Below, one piece after another: positions 16,543 through 24,648 of a stretch of 64,000 bases of DNA (position 1 is its first letter; the number at the start of each line of letters is the position of its first letter). Below the pieces are notes generated by a model that made no database searches, had not been told where the DNA came from, and saw only the letters and a program-made list of their open reading frames with translations. The translations under genes were made by a program, and so were the position numbers. The stretch comes from Alphaproteobacteria bacterium (GTDB lineage: Bacteria; Pseudomonadota; Alphaproteobacteria; Micavibrionales; Micavibrionaceae). The stretch covers positions 98,170 through 162,169 of the forward strand of contig JAGRKE010000015.1 of the NCBI GenBank assembly GCA_020442385.1, read 5' to 3'.

Positions 16543-18636
16543 ATGACTTCATCATCTAAGAAAGATTTTAATTCCATGGCCAGCGCCCCGGACCAAACGC
16601 AAACAGAGCCGGAAATTTTGTTCCAGCCCAGCGCGGCGGACATCGCCAATGCGCGTCTAACGGCGTTTAAAAACTTTGTCGAAGAACGTACAGGCTTGAA
16701 TTTTGGGCAGCCCGGCCCTGCCGCCTATGCAAAGCTGCATCAATGGTCAGTGGAGGAAGCGGCGCAATTTTGGGATGTGCTTTGGGATTTCACAGAGCTT
16801 TTGGGTGAAAAAGGCGATCAAATAATCGGTGAAATTGATGGCGTGCCCTGGGCGCGTTTTTATCCCAACGGGCGTATAAGCTATGCTGAAAATATGCTCA
16901 GGCAGGTGGAAAAAACACCCCACGATCCCGCGATAATCGCACGCGTACAAGATGGCGAAGACCGCGTTTTAAGTTGGCAAGAGCTTTATGATCAGGTCAG
17001 CATCTGGCAACAGGCGCTAGAGGGCGCGGGCCTTGAAAAAGGGGATTGCCTCGGTGTGTATCTCACCAATGTGCCAGAGACGGTTGTTTTGCTGCTCGCG
17101 ACTTCGAACATTGGCGCAAGGCTAGTCAGTGCGGGCATGGAAATGGGGCCGGACGATTTAATTAATCGCTTTGGTCAGCTCCAACCTAAAATTTTAGTGA
17201 GCACGAGCACGTACACCTATGGACAAAAAGAAATTTTGCGCCTTGAGGTTATCAAGCGCGCGCAAAAAGACATGCCGTCTATTCAAAAAACGGTCATGCT
17301 GGATGGTGCGCAAAATGTGGATTTGAAAAATACGCTCGGCGCCGCAGAATTTTTAGACGCGTACAGCCCACAAAAAATTACATTCAACCGTCACGATTTT
17401 AATCACCCGCTCTACACGGTTTTTTCATCTGGCACGACGGGTAAACCCAAATGCATCGTGCATAGCAGCGGCGGTGTTTTGCTTAAACATATGAGTGAGT
17501 ATGTGCTTCACAGCGATGTCCGTGTTGGCGATCGCGTCTTTTATCATGCCACGCCAAGCTGGATGATGTGGAACTGGTTGGCGTCTGGTTTGGCGGCTGG
17601 AGCGAGTATTTTGATGTATGACGGATCGCCTGCGTACCCCGATTCCTATGCACAGTGGAGATTCACCTCCGAAAACGGCTGTACGCATTATGGAACGGCT
17701 GCGCCACTTATTCTCGACAATATAGATGAGGGGATTGAGCCTGCCAAACATTGTGACTTTTCAAATTTGCGTGTTGTCATGTCGACCGGCGCGATTTTGC
17801 CGGAAAACGGTTTTGAATATATTCAGAGCGCGGTGAAAAAAGACGTTAAAATTTGTTCGATTTCGGGCGGCACTGATATTGTCGGCTGCCATTTGGGCGG
17901 CAACCCGTTTGTTCCGACATATGCCGGGCAGCTTAATGGCGCGATGCTGGGTATGGATATCCGCGTTTTCGATGATGAGGGACAAGAGGTTGCGAATGGG
18001 AAGCCCGGCGAGCTGGTTTGTATCAATGCGTTCCCGTCAATGCCTGTATGTTTTGCCAATGACCCGGATGGTGAGATCTATCTGGATGCCTATTTCAATT
18101 ATTTTCCCGGCCAGCGCGCTTGGCGTCATGGTGATTTCATCCAGAAAACGCCGCAGGGCCAGTACGTCATTTTGGGTCGTTCGGATTCGATGCTTAATCA
18201 AAATGGTGTACGCATTGGCGCGAGCGTAATTTACGAACAGCTTGAGGCGTTTAAAGATCAGGTCACCGACGGTGTCGCGGTTGATTTTATAAGTCCGCAG
18301 GATAAGCAGGCCAAAACAGTTTTGTTTTTAGCACTTAAAAATGGTGCGCAGACCGTTCCCGATGATTTGGCGAAAAATATAAAAACGGCTATTAAAAATA
18401 ACGTAACGCCCTATGCGATTCCTGCAGAAATCATGGCCGCGCCTGATATTTTAAGAACGCCTAACGGAAAAAAGGCTGAAGTTGTGGTCAAAAAAATCAT
18501 TAATGGTAAAAAAATCACAAATGCTTCTTTATATGGCGAGGATCTTGTACGTTTTTATGAGGGGATGCATGAAAACTTGGTCGAAAAATATGCAGCAAAG
18601 CATTCTGAGCTTAATAACGGATCAGAGCCAAACTAA
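16543..18636 (+). CDS. Acetoacetate-CoA ligase
   Basis: ATP-dependent acyl-CoA synthetase of the ANL superfamily that activates acetoacetate to acetoacetyl-CoA, linking ketone-body or polyhydroxybutyrate breakdown to central metabolism. The ACAS_N-like start (WSVEEAAQFWDVLWDF) and GVPWARFYPNGRISYAENML are typical of acetoacetyl-CoA synthetase rather than acetyl-CoA synthetase. The P-loop is FSSGTTGKPKCIVHSSGG, and the HGDFIQ and ILGRSDSMLNQNGVRIG segments are the later core motifs. The usual catalytic Lys is in the TPNGKKAEV end. At 697 residues it is somewhat long because of a ~25-residue N-terminal lead. No good ribosome site precedes the ATG, and a second in-frame ATG at 16576 is an alternative start. 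A small frameshifted gene follows within 13 bases. Confidence 0.92.
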   Translation: MTSSSKKDFNSMASAPDQTQTEPEILFQPSAADIANARLTAFKNFVEERTGLNFGQPGPAAYAKLHQWSVEEAAQFWDVLWDFTELLGEKGDQIIGEIDGVPWARFYPNGRISYAENMLRQVEKTPHDPAIIARVQDGEDRVLSWQELYDQVSIWQQALEGAGLEKGDCLGVYLTNVPETVVLLLATSNIGARLVSAGMEMGPDDLINRFGQLQPKILVSTSTYTYGQKEILRLEVIKRAQKDMPSIQKTVMLDGAQNVDLKNTLGAAEFLDAYSPQKITFNRHDFNHPLYTVFSSGTTGKPKCIVHSSGGVLLKHMSEYVLHSDVRVGDRVFYHATPSWMMWNWLASGLAAGASILMYDGSPAYPDSYAQWRFTSENGCTHYGTAAPLILDNIDEGIEPAKHCDFSNLRVVMSTGAILPENGFEYIQSAVKKDVKICSISGGTDIVGCHLGGNPFVPTYAGQLNGAMLGMDIRVFDDEGQEVANGKPGELVCINAFPSMPVCFANDPDGEIYLDAYFNYFPGQRAWRHGDFIQKTPQGQYVILGRSDSMLNQNGVRIGASVIYEQLEAFKDQVTDGVAVDFISPQDKQAKTVLFLALKNGAQTVPDDLAKNIKTAIKNNVTPYAIPAEIMAAPDILRTPNGKKAEVVVKKIINGKKITNASLYGEDLVRFYEGMHENLVEKYAAKHSELNNGSEPN

Positions 18637-18649
18637 ACAGGAGCAGAAA

Positions 18650-18861
18650 ATGATCTTAAAAAAATTGGAAAAAGGCTGGTTGGGATATTCACGCCTGTCG
18701 TTGAAAAAGCGGTGAATCCCATGCCTCTGGAGGATCGTCTGGTTGATCCAGAGATTGGTAAAAATCTGAGTAAAGAGCAGCTGGCGGAGCTTATCGATAA
18801 AACGCGCGATAAAAGCCAGAAAAGTGCAACTGTGGGCGGTATAACGGCCAACTGGAATTAA
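18650..18861 (+). CDS. Small unknown protein with an A7 slippery site (-1 frameshift or sequence indel)
   Basis: An AGGAG ribosome site at 18640-18644 precedes ATG 18650, but that frame stops after 21 codons (TGA at 18713-18715). The fourth and fifth codons lie in TTAAAAAAATT, so the heptamer A AAA AAA is in the right phase for a -1 shift. After the shift the frame continues without a stop to 18861 and gives a 70-residue protein: MILKKIGKRLVGIFTPVVEK then AVNPMPLEDRLVDPEIG and a Lys/Glu-rich helix ending GGITANWN. An ATG inside (18721) could start a 46-residue product but has no ribosome site. The alternatives are programmed -1 frameshifting, transcriptional slippage, or a one-A assembly error (A8 would join the frames). 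I do not recognise the protein. It lies between the ligase and the SpoU gene on the same strand. Confidence 0.5.
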
Positions 18862-18871
18862 AAGGCAATAT

Positions 18872-19408
18872 ATGCGCGGGTATTTTGGCATCGGGGTTGA
18901 AGGGATCAGCAAGGAGCAGAATGTCGGCACTATTGCGCGCTCGGCTCATGCTTTCGGTGCGAGCTTTTTCTTCGCTATTGCCCCGGCGGTCGATATTGAG
19001 GCGCTGCGCGTTTCCGATACGGCCGATTCCTTTGATCATGTGCCCTATCACCAATATGACAGCGTCGCCGCAATGCAATTGCCGCAAGAGTGCACACTGG
19101 TCGGGGTTGAGCTGATTGAAGAATCCGTGGAATTGCCGAGTTTTCGCCATCCCACGCGCGCGGCCTATGTTTTAGGGCCGGAAATGGGCAGTTTATCGCC
19201 GGAAATGGTGGCACGCTGCGACCATGTGGTGCAGATTCCAATGAAATTTTGCGTCAATGTCGGTGTGGCGGGTGCGCTGGTGATGTATGACCGTATGATC
19301 TCTATGGGCCGCTTTGCCGAGCGCCCGGTGCGTCCTGGTGGGCCGCTGCATAAGCTGGAGGCGCCCAAGCACAATATCCGCCGCAAGGTGCGTACAAAGC
19401 GCAAATAA
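18872..19408 (+). CDS. SpoU/TrmH-family RNA 2'-O-methyltransferase
   Basis: A 178-residue SPOUT-class methyltransferase that would place a methyl on a ribose 2'-OH of tRNA or rRNA with SAM bound in the trefoil knot. The three family motifs are present: NVGTIARSAHAFGA (motif 1), YVLGPEMGSLSPEM (motif 2) and VQIPMKFCVNVGVAGALVMYDR (motif 3). There is no N-terminal L30e-like substrate domain, so it is a minimal TrmL-like protein, but the substrate cannot be fixed. The C-terminus is basic and may bind RNA. An AAGG ribosome site lies close before the ATG, 10 bases after the small frameshifted gene, so they may share a transcript. Confidence 0.88.
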   Translation: MRGYFGIGVEGISKEQNVGTIARSAHAFGASFFFAIAPAVDIEALRVSDTADSFDHVPYHQYDSVAAMQLPQECTLVGVELIEESVELPSFRHPTRAAYVLGPEMGSLSPEMVARCDHVVQIPMKFCVNVGVAGALVMYDRMISMGRFAERPVRPGGPLHKLEAPKHNIRRKVRTKRK

Positions 19409-19460
19409 AGCCCGTTAAAATGCGGGTGTGGGTATATGATGCAAAAAGATGAGCTTTATT

Positions 19461-19488
19461 TTGATTTTATATCACATCGGTATACAAT
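19461..19488 (+). promoter_or_regulatory. Candidate sigma70-type promoter for the IalB-family gene
   Basis: TTGATT (19461-19466) and TACAAT (19483-19488) are separated by 16 bases in the 169-base gap before the gene. This would give a leader of ~85 bases. Found by eye only. Confidence 0.45.
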
Positions 19489-19577
19489 CAGGTCTGGATA
19501 GTACTCTTTGGGGCGCTCTTTGCCCGTTCTTGATAAGTGCGTAAAATCTGAAACACAGGAAAATAAAAGGTTTTTAA

Positions 19578-20087
19578 ATGTTGAGAAAACTCGGTGTTGT
19601 TATTGGTCTATTGGTTTTTGTTGGCGCCGTTCACGCGCAAGCGGCAGAACCGCGTCTCATGGGAACTTATGGTGACTGGATGGCTTATATCTTCAGTGAA
19701 AACGGCAATAAAGTTTGTTACATGGCCAGCAAGCCTAAAAAGGATGAGGGTAATTATTCGCAGCGCGGTGATATTTTCGCCTTGATTACGCACCGCCCAG
19801 CCGAAGGCACGAAAGATGTTTTCAGCTATATCACCGGCTATAGCTACAAGGCCGGCAGCGAAGTGAATATTGAGGTTAACGGCAAGCGCTTTGTATTGTT
19901 CACGCAAGACGATACGGCTTGGACGCCCGATTCCGATACGGATTCCCGCCTGGCTGAGGCCATTCGCGCCGGATCAGACATGATTGTACGCGGCACATCT
20001 TCACGCGGCACCGCGACCAAGGATACCTTTGGTCTGAAAGGGTCTTCCGCCGCCTATGACAAAATTACGTCTGAATGCAGGGATTAA
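19578..20087 (+). CDS. Invasion-associated locus B (IalB) family protein
   Basis: A 169-residue exported protein of the IalB family, common in alphaproteobacteria; the founding member helps Bartonella enter erythrocytes, but most relatives are in free-living species and their role is unknown. A signal peptide ends near VHAQAAEP. The family core follows: GTYGDWMAYIFSENGNKVCYMASKPKK, then the TGYSYKAGSEVNIEVNGKRF strands, and a C-terminal TSECRD; the two Cys probably form a disulfide. It is preceded by a 169-base gap with a possible promoter. Confidence 0.9.
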   Translation: MLRKLGVVIGLLVFVGAVHAQAAEPRLMGTYGDWMAYIFSENGNKVCYMASKPKKDEGNYSQRGDIFALITHRPAEGTKDVFSYITGYSYKAGSEVNIEVNGKRFVLFTQDDTAWTPDSDTDSRLAEAIRAGSDMIVRGTSSRGTATKDTFGLKGSSAAYDKITSECRD

Positions 20088-20126
20088 CTTTAGCGATCAT
20101 CAATTCATCAAGATGTGAGGCACAAC

Positions 20127-20603
20127 ATGAAATACATAGAAGTTTCGAAAAAAATTAAGACCAAAGCCACACAAAAAGATGTTCAGGACAGGTTTTTGCA
20201 GCGGTTGGAGAAAGCCTTCAAGGTGGAGAACGTTAAGAAAAGCAAAACCGGCTTTTCTTTGGTGGCAAAGAGTGGCGGGTGTAAAAGTCTGATCCGCCAC
20301 GCTGCGATGAATATCGACGCTACGGTTAAAAAAGACAAAGACACGGTTAGAATTTTAATCAGCGGCCATTCCAAAATGGCCTGTTCGCTGCTGGTTTCCT
20401 ATACGACGCTGTTTTTCCTGGTGCTTGTGGTGGGCTTGCTGCCCGGTTCGATTGAGACCAGCGGCGAGGATAGCGGCGCACTGGACACGCTGGTGTTACT
20501 CATTTTCGGTATCTTCATCTTTTATGACATCAATAAGAAGATTTCCGAGCCCGAAGCCTATCTTGAGGCTGTTTTGAACTCACTTGATGTGGAATATGGA
20601 TAA
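20127..20603 (+). CDS. Membrane protein of unknown function
   Basis: A 158-residue protein not assigned to a family. Residues 1-90 are Lys-rich and soluble, with a mix of helix and strand (KKIKTKATQKDVQDRFLQRLEKAF, then short beta-like pieces). Two membrane helices follow at about 89-111 and 125-143, and then a short tail. The ATG at 20127 has GAGG eight bases upstream; an in-frame GTG at 20115 overlaps that site and is less likely. The end overlaps the start of the M23 peptidase gene by ~17 bases, so the two are probably coupled and may act together at the envelope. Confidence 0.65.
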   Translation: MKYIEVSKKIKTKATQKDVQDRFLQRLEKAFKVENVKKSKTGFSLVAKSGGCKSLIRHAAMNIDATVKKDKDTVRILISGHSKMACSLLVSYTTLFFLVLVVGLLPGSIETSGEDSGALDTLVLLIFGIFIFYDINKKISEPEAYLEAVLNSLDVEYG

Positions 20604-22215
20604 GGCGCAAATTTATCCCAAATCCTTTTTGACATCCTTGCTAAGCAAGAGTTGGAATCGCGCGCGCAGTGTGCTAATCAATGCAGGATTAACTGATAGA
20701 GGGCCCGCCGCAGGGCAGAAAAAGGCGCGTTTTAGCGCTCTTTCTGTTTTTACAGCACCCTATAGAGTTTTGGAGCTTATTTTGAAGCGTTTTGTAATCC
20801 CGTTTATAGACAAATTGCCTGTACACAGGCTGTTCAGATTGCGCGAGCGTTATCTCCTCACCAAAAGCAATAAATTACGCCTGCGTTATGTCAGTGCTTC
20901 GCTGCTGTGCGGCGCAGCGGCGCTTATGGCGGTTTTTGCCCTGCCGACTGAGCCGGTGACAATGGATTGGCCGCAAAGTGATGTGGTGGCTTCTAGTGAT
21001 GATATCAGCGATGAGGAAACCTACAGAACCTTAACCGGGCAGGTCTCCCGCGGTATGCGTCTGGCTTCGGAAGCAATTAAAAAGCCGCTCTTCCCAATGC
21101 GCGAAACGTTGGAGATCGGTACCGGCGATACGATGAGCGGTGTTTTGGAGGCAGCCGGTTTAAGCGGATCTGAGGCTTATAAGGTTGTACAGGCACTCAG
21201 CGAGCATTACGATCCGCGTACGGTCAAGCCGGGTCAAGAGATTGAGGTGAATTACAAATCTGAAGGTGAAGACGAGCGCAGTTTTAAGAGCCTTGTGATG
21301 AAGGTTGATCCTGTTAAATCTGTGTTGGTTGAGAAAACCGATGATGAAACCTTCACATCCGAGCTTCAGGAAAAGGAGCTGGTAAAGCGTGAATATGCTT
21401 ACAGCACAGATATCGAGACATCACTTTATGGTTCGGCGGCGCGTGCGGGTATTCCGCCGCAAATCATTGCCGAGATGATCCGTATCTATTCATGGAACGT
21501 CGACTTCCAGCGCGATATCCGCAGCGGCGATAAGATCGAGGTTTTGTACGAAGTTCAAGAAACCGAAGATGGTGATTATGCGCGCTATGGTGAGGTGCTC
21601 TATGCAAATTTGAGCGTCGGCGGTACGCCTGTTCCGATTTACCGCTATGAGATGAAAGACGGCCGCGTGGATTACTTCCAGCCTGACGGGTTTAGTGTAC
21701 GCAAGACCCTGATGAAAACCCCGGTTGATGGCGCACGTCTGTCCTCGGGCTTTGGCATGCGTAAGCACCCGGTTCTGGGTTATAATAAAATGCATAAGGG
21801 CCTAGACTTCGCCGCGCCAACAGGCACGCCGATTTATGCGGCCGGGGACGGCGTTGTTGAATATGCCGGACGGTTTAGCAGCTATGGTAATTACGTGCGT
21901 ATTCGTCACAATTCAAAGCTTAAAACTGCCTATGCGCACATGCATAAATTTGCCTCTGGTGTTAGCGTTGGTAAGCGCGTTAATCAGGGCGATGTTATCG
22001 GTTATATCGGCACAACAGGGCGTTCAACAGGCCCGCACTTGCATTACGAAGTTCATGTAAATAACTCTCAAGTCAATCCGCGCAGCGTTGATCTGCCGAC
22101 GGGTGAGCAGTTGACGGGTGAAGAGAAGAAGAAGTTTGAAGGCGTTATGGCGTCTTTAAATCAGCAATATGCGGCGCTCAGCAAGGGCTTGAAATTCGCC
22201 GGCGGACTGCATTAA
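20587..22215 (+). CDS. M23-family peptidoglycan endopeptidase, membrane-anchored
   Basis: About 540 residues. A basic cytoplasmic N-terminus leads to a single membrane helix (about 105-125) and a periplasmic part. An OapA/LysM-like segment (LEIGTGDTMSGVLEAAGLSG, RTVKPGQEIEV) may contact peptidoglycan. The C-terminal LytM/M23 domain has HKGLDFAAPTGTPIYAAGDG (HxxxD zinc ligands), TAYAHMHKF and GPHLHYEVHVN (HxH), so the zinc site is intact and it should cut peptide cross-links. Starts at TTG 20584, ATG 20587 or ATG 20596 are all possible; they overlap the previous gene. It converges on the von Willebrand/OmpA-like gene. Confidence 0.92.
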   Translation: MWNMDKAQIYPKSFLTSLLSKSWNRARSVLINAGLTDRGPAAGQKKARFSALSVFTAPYRVLELILKRFVIPFIDKLPVHRLFRLRERYLLTKSNKLRLRYVSASLLCGAAALMAVFALPTEPVTMDWPQSDVVASSDDISDEETYRTLTGQVSRGMRLASEAIKKPLFPMRETLEIGTGDTMSGVLEAAGLSGSEAYKVVQALSEHYDPRTVKPGQEIEVNYKSEGEDERSFKSLVMKVDPVKSVLVEKTDDETFTSELQEKELVKREYAYSTDIETSLYGSAARAGIPPQIIAEMIRIYSWNVDFQRDIRSGDKIEVLYEVQETEDGDYARYGEVLYANLSVGGTPVPIYRYEMKDGRVDYFQPDGFSVRKTLMKTPVDGARLSSGFGMRKHPVLGYNKMHKGLDFAAPTGTPIYAAGDGVVEYAGRFSSYGNYVRIRHNSKLKTAYAHMHKFASGVSVGKRVNQGDVIGYIGTTGRSTGPHLHYEVHVNNSQVNPRSVDLPTGEQLTGEEKKKFEGVMASLNQQYAALSKGLKFAGGLH

Positions 22216-22233
22216 TACAAATCTGTATAAGGT

Positions 22234-23517
22234 TTAGTGGCTGATATATTCAATCACAGCGTTGCGGTCTCTTGCGGGCGTTGGTGTTTCTTGGCACTCG
22301 CCCTTACCGATAGCAAAGATGGGTTGTTTTAGCCCGGCCTCCTGAAATTTTTTCTGAAGCTCAGTAGCAATTGTCTTTGCGCGCCTGTCGGACAATCTGA
22401 GATTATAATCTTCGGGTCCGATATAGCAGGCATTCCCGGAAATTCTGATGCTGTCAATGTCTGAATTACGAGCCAGAGTTTGCTGAAATATTTTTTCCAG
22501 CTTATCTTTCATATGTGGCTTCAGCGCGCTTGAATTAAAATCAAAACCGTGGACGGTGTCATTACTAATTTCACGCATGGCCGTAAAATCCGAGGGCGCT
22601 GGCGGCAAAAAAGTTACTTTTGAATTGTTGTTATCATTCGCAAGTTTTATTGGCAGAAAAGTGACACCCATCGCAAGAAGCATAGCTTTAACCGGCGGTG
22701 TTCTCAACGGTATGGGCGGCAGTTTTGGCAAAAACGGAGGAATGACAATTCCAAAAACATTATTGCGAAAAGACAGCTTCATCGATTTGTATTCGAGAAC
22801 GGGTTTTGGTGATCCCGTCATTGTTGCCAGATTGGCAAAATGCTTGAGATCGGAATTCTCTACCGCTTGTTCATCTTCACCGTTAATAAAAAACGGAAAA
22901 GTTTGGGTTTGAAGTGTTTTGTAGTTATCGCGTAGCCATGTGTATTTAGCGCTGTGGTCTGTGCCGTTTACATGATTGCCTAAAAGCACAATTGCGTCGG
23001 GTTTTTCGATTTTTCCCTTTTCGATCGCATCGCGTAGATGATTGAAATTGCGACCGATATTCGTGCCACCGGCACGGCATTCAATAGCAGAGAATTTTTT
23101 CTTCAAGGTTTGAAGGCCGACATAATTTTCAGTTAGTGCCCCATTGTTTTCGGCGTTTGTCCCATAGGCGTAGAGCAAAAACTCGGCTTTCCTTTTGGCG
23201 TCGGATTCTATGCTGATATTACTACCTGCGGCCTGTGATCCTCTGAGTTTTTGTATGCCCTGAACGAGATATTTGCGCAGGCGTCTGAAAAATTCACTGC
23301 GCCGGATGTTTTTCTGGAGCTGATCAAGTTGTATGTCAATTTGAGAGAAAAGTCGATCATGCATCTCTTTACCGCCTGTAGCATCGACAAACAAAGCCAG
23401 ACGCACAGGGGCTTTTCGGTTACGGATCAGGGTTATATGCCCGTCTTTGTGGCGAACATTGTTCGATCGGGCTTGTCCTATAAAATTTAATGATGCATTG
23501 GCAAATTTTCGTAACAT
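22234..23517 (-). CDS. von Willebrand-like domain protein fused to an OmpA C-terminal domain
   Basis: A 427-residue protein with three parts. Residues ~38-245 look like a von Willebrand A fold: RLALFVDATGG, with D45 where the first MIDAS residues should be (the DxSxS pattern is degenerate), RAGGTNIGRNF with the later MIDAS Thr, and DAIVLLGNHVNGTD. A Pro-rich stretch (258-275, PPFLPKLPPIPLRTPP) and a hydrophobic helix (~276-293) follow. Residues 325-427 form an OmpA-like peptidoglycan-binding domain: GFDFNSSALKP, then NLRLSDRRAKTIATELQKKF with the conserved Asp and Arg, and ARDRNAVIEY. The N-terminal part has no signal peptide, so it may lie in the cytoplasm with the OmpA domain in the periplasm. 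Function unknown. Confidence 0.78.
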   Translation of the reverse strand: MLRKFANASLNFIGQARSNNVRHKDGHITLIRNRKAPVRLALFVDATGGKEMHDRLFSQIDIQLDQLQKNIRRSEFFRRLRKYLVQGIQKLRGSQAAGSNISIESDAKRKAEFLLYAYGTNAENNGALTENYVGLQTLKKKFSAIECRAGGTNIGRNFNHLRDAIEKGKIEKPDAIVLLGNHVNGTDHSAKYTWLRDNYKTLQTQTFPFFINGEDEQAVENSDLKHFANLATMTGSPKPVLEYKSMKLSFRNNVFGIVIPPFLPKLPPIPLRTPPVKAMLLAMGVTFLPIKLANDNNNSKVTFLPPAPSDFTAMREISNDTVHGFDFNSSALKPHMKDKLEKIFQQTLARNSDIDSIRISGNACYIGPEDYNLRLSDRRAKTIATELQKKFQEAGLKQPIFAIGKGECQETPTPARDRNAVIEYISH

Positions 23518-23581
23518 TGCAACGCGTCTTTCCCTAATATTTATAAAATCCGAGAAAGAGTGTCATAATTATGAAAACATA

Positions 23582-24262
23582 TCAAGTTTTATGTTTATTA
23601 TTCAAAAAGCGCAGGCTGTAAATCACAATCAAAACAAAAGCCATGGAAAACCAGAATGCGGCGTATTGCGCGTGGTTGTTATGGGGGTACATCCGTGTGT
23701 TGTTGGGAAAGGCCGCGTCGAATTTATAGTTTGAGGATTCGGCATATAAAATTGTCGGCGCCGGATTTGCCAGCTTTTTCGCGGCGGCAATTTCAGCAAT
23801 ATCGAGCTTGTACCACAGGTTCTCATCTGGGTTGTTGGCGGGCGTAAAACTGTTCCAGCTTGGCTTGTGTGTCATGCCCTCAAACGCGACTTGCTTGTTA
23901 TTGCGGTGATAGATGGGCAGGTTTTCAAGGGCATAAGGCGTCCAGCCCAGATTCACCAAAAGTGTTTGGTTTTTAAGCTGTAGCGGAACAATCAAATTGC
24001 GTCCGATCTCCCCATCCTTAGTGACCGGGCCGATCAGCAGGGCTTTATCGGCAAGAAACATCCCTTCAACCCGTCCATAGGAAAAGTCTTTGGTGAGGTC
24101 GATGGTATCGATGCCTGCGCTCTCATAGGCGCGGTCGATCTGATCAATGATGTCTTTTTTCCATTCAAGGCGCTGAAGCTGCCATGTGCCGAGCGCACAT
24201 AGAACCATGACGCCCAGAAACGTTAATAGCGTGGCCCAAAATGGAATTTTGCGGGACGTCAT
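23582..24262 (-). CDS. surf1: SURF1 family cytochrome oxidase assembly protein
   Basis: SURF1 (Shy1) is an inner-membrane protein that helps to insert heme a into subunit I of aa3 oxidase. At 226 residues it has the two membrane helices of the family (residues ~8-27, FWATLLTFLGVMVLCALGTWQLQRL, and one near the C-terminus, AAFWFSMAFVLIVIYSLRFL) with a periplasmic domain between them. GTWQLQRLEWK and the VNLGWTP strand are typical. It is the last gene of the cytochrome oxidase cluster, 3 bases after the DUF983 gene. Confidence 0.92.
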   Translation of the reverse strand: MTSRKIPFWATLLTFLGVMVLCALGTWQLQRLEWKKDIIDQIDRAYESAGIDTIDLTKDFSYGRVEGMFLADKALLIGPVTKDGEIGRNLIVPLQLKNQTLLVNLGWTPYALENLPIYHRNNKQVAFEGMTHKPSWNSFTPANNPDENLWYKLDIAEIAAAKKLANPAPTILYAESSNYKFDAAFPNNTRMYPHNNHAQYAAFWFSMAFVLIVIYSLRFLNNKHKT

Positions 24263-24265
24263 GGC

Positions 24266-24643
24266 TCAACTTTCCCAGTCGCGTGGACGGTGCTTGTATT
24301 GCAGGGCGATGATATACGCCTTCAGCGGGCGCAACGTGCCCAGAATAATGCTCAAACCAATAACGCCAAAGAGCACCATGTGAACCCAGAGCGGCGGGTT
24401 GAGCTTCGCATCTAGCAGCAAAGCCAGCGGCACAAGCAGGAAGCCGAGAATGAAGATCAGAAAAACGGCTGGGCCGTCAGCACTGTCGTTTTTACTCAGA
24501 TCCAGCGCGCATTCCGAGCACTGCTCTTTAAGTTCGAGAGTGAGGCCGGGTTTGAATATTTTTCCTGTGCGGCAGCGCGGACATTTACAGGCCCAACCGA
24601 GCTTCATAAGCTCGACATCCATAAGGGCCAGAGGGAAAATCAT
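24266..24643 (-). CDS. DUF983 family protein
   Basis: A 125-residue membrane protein of the DUF983 family, regularly found beside cytochrome oxidase genes in alphaproteobacteria; its exact task is not known. An N-terminal zinc-ribbon-like part holds CKCPRC and a second pair in CSECALD (Cys-x2-Cys twice). Two membrane helices follow (about residues 55-76 and 82-101), and a basic tail ends RPRDWES. I take the start at 24643, six bases after ctaE, since the longer frame would run into that gene; 24622 and 24607 are other options. SURF1 starts three bases after its stop. Confidence 0.85.
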   Translation of the reverse strand: MIFPLALMDVELMKLGWACKCPRCRTGKIFKPGLTLELKEQCSECALDLSKNDSADGPAVFLIFILGFLLVPLALLLDAKLNPPLWVHMVLFGVIGLSIILGTLRPLKAYIIALQYKHRPRDWES

Positions 24644-24648
24644 CGGAC

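Noticed and set aside
19409..19435. CCCG/CGGG pairing after the SpoU gene as a terminator
   Set aside because: Only four base pairs and no T-run; too weak.
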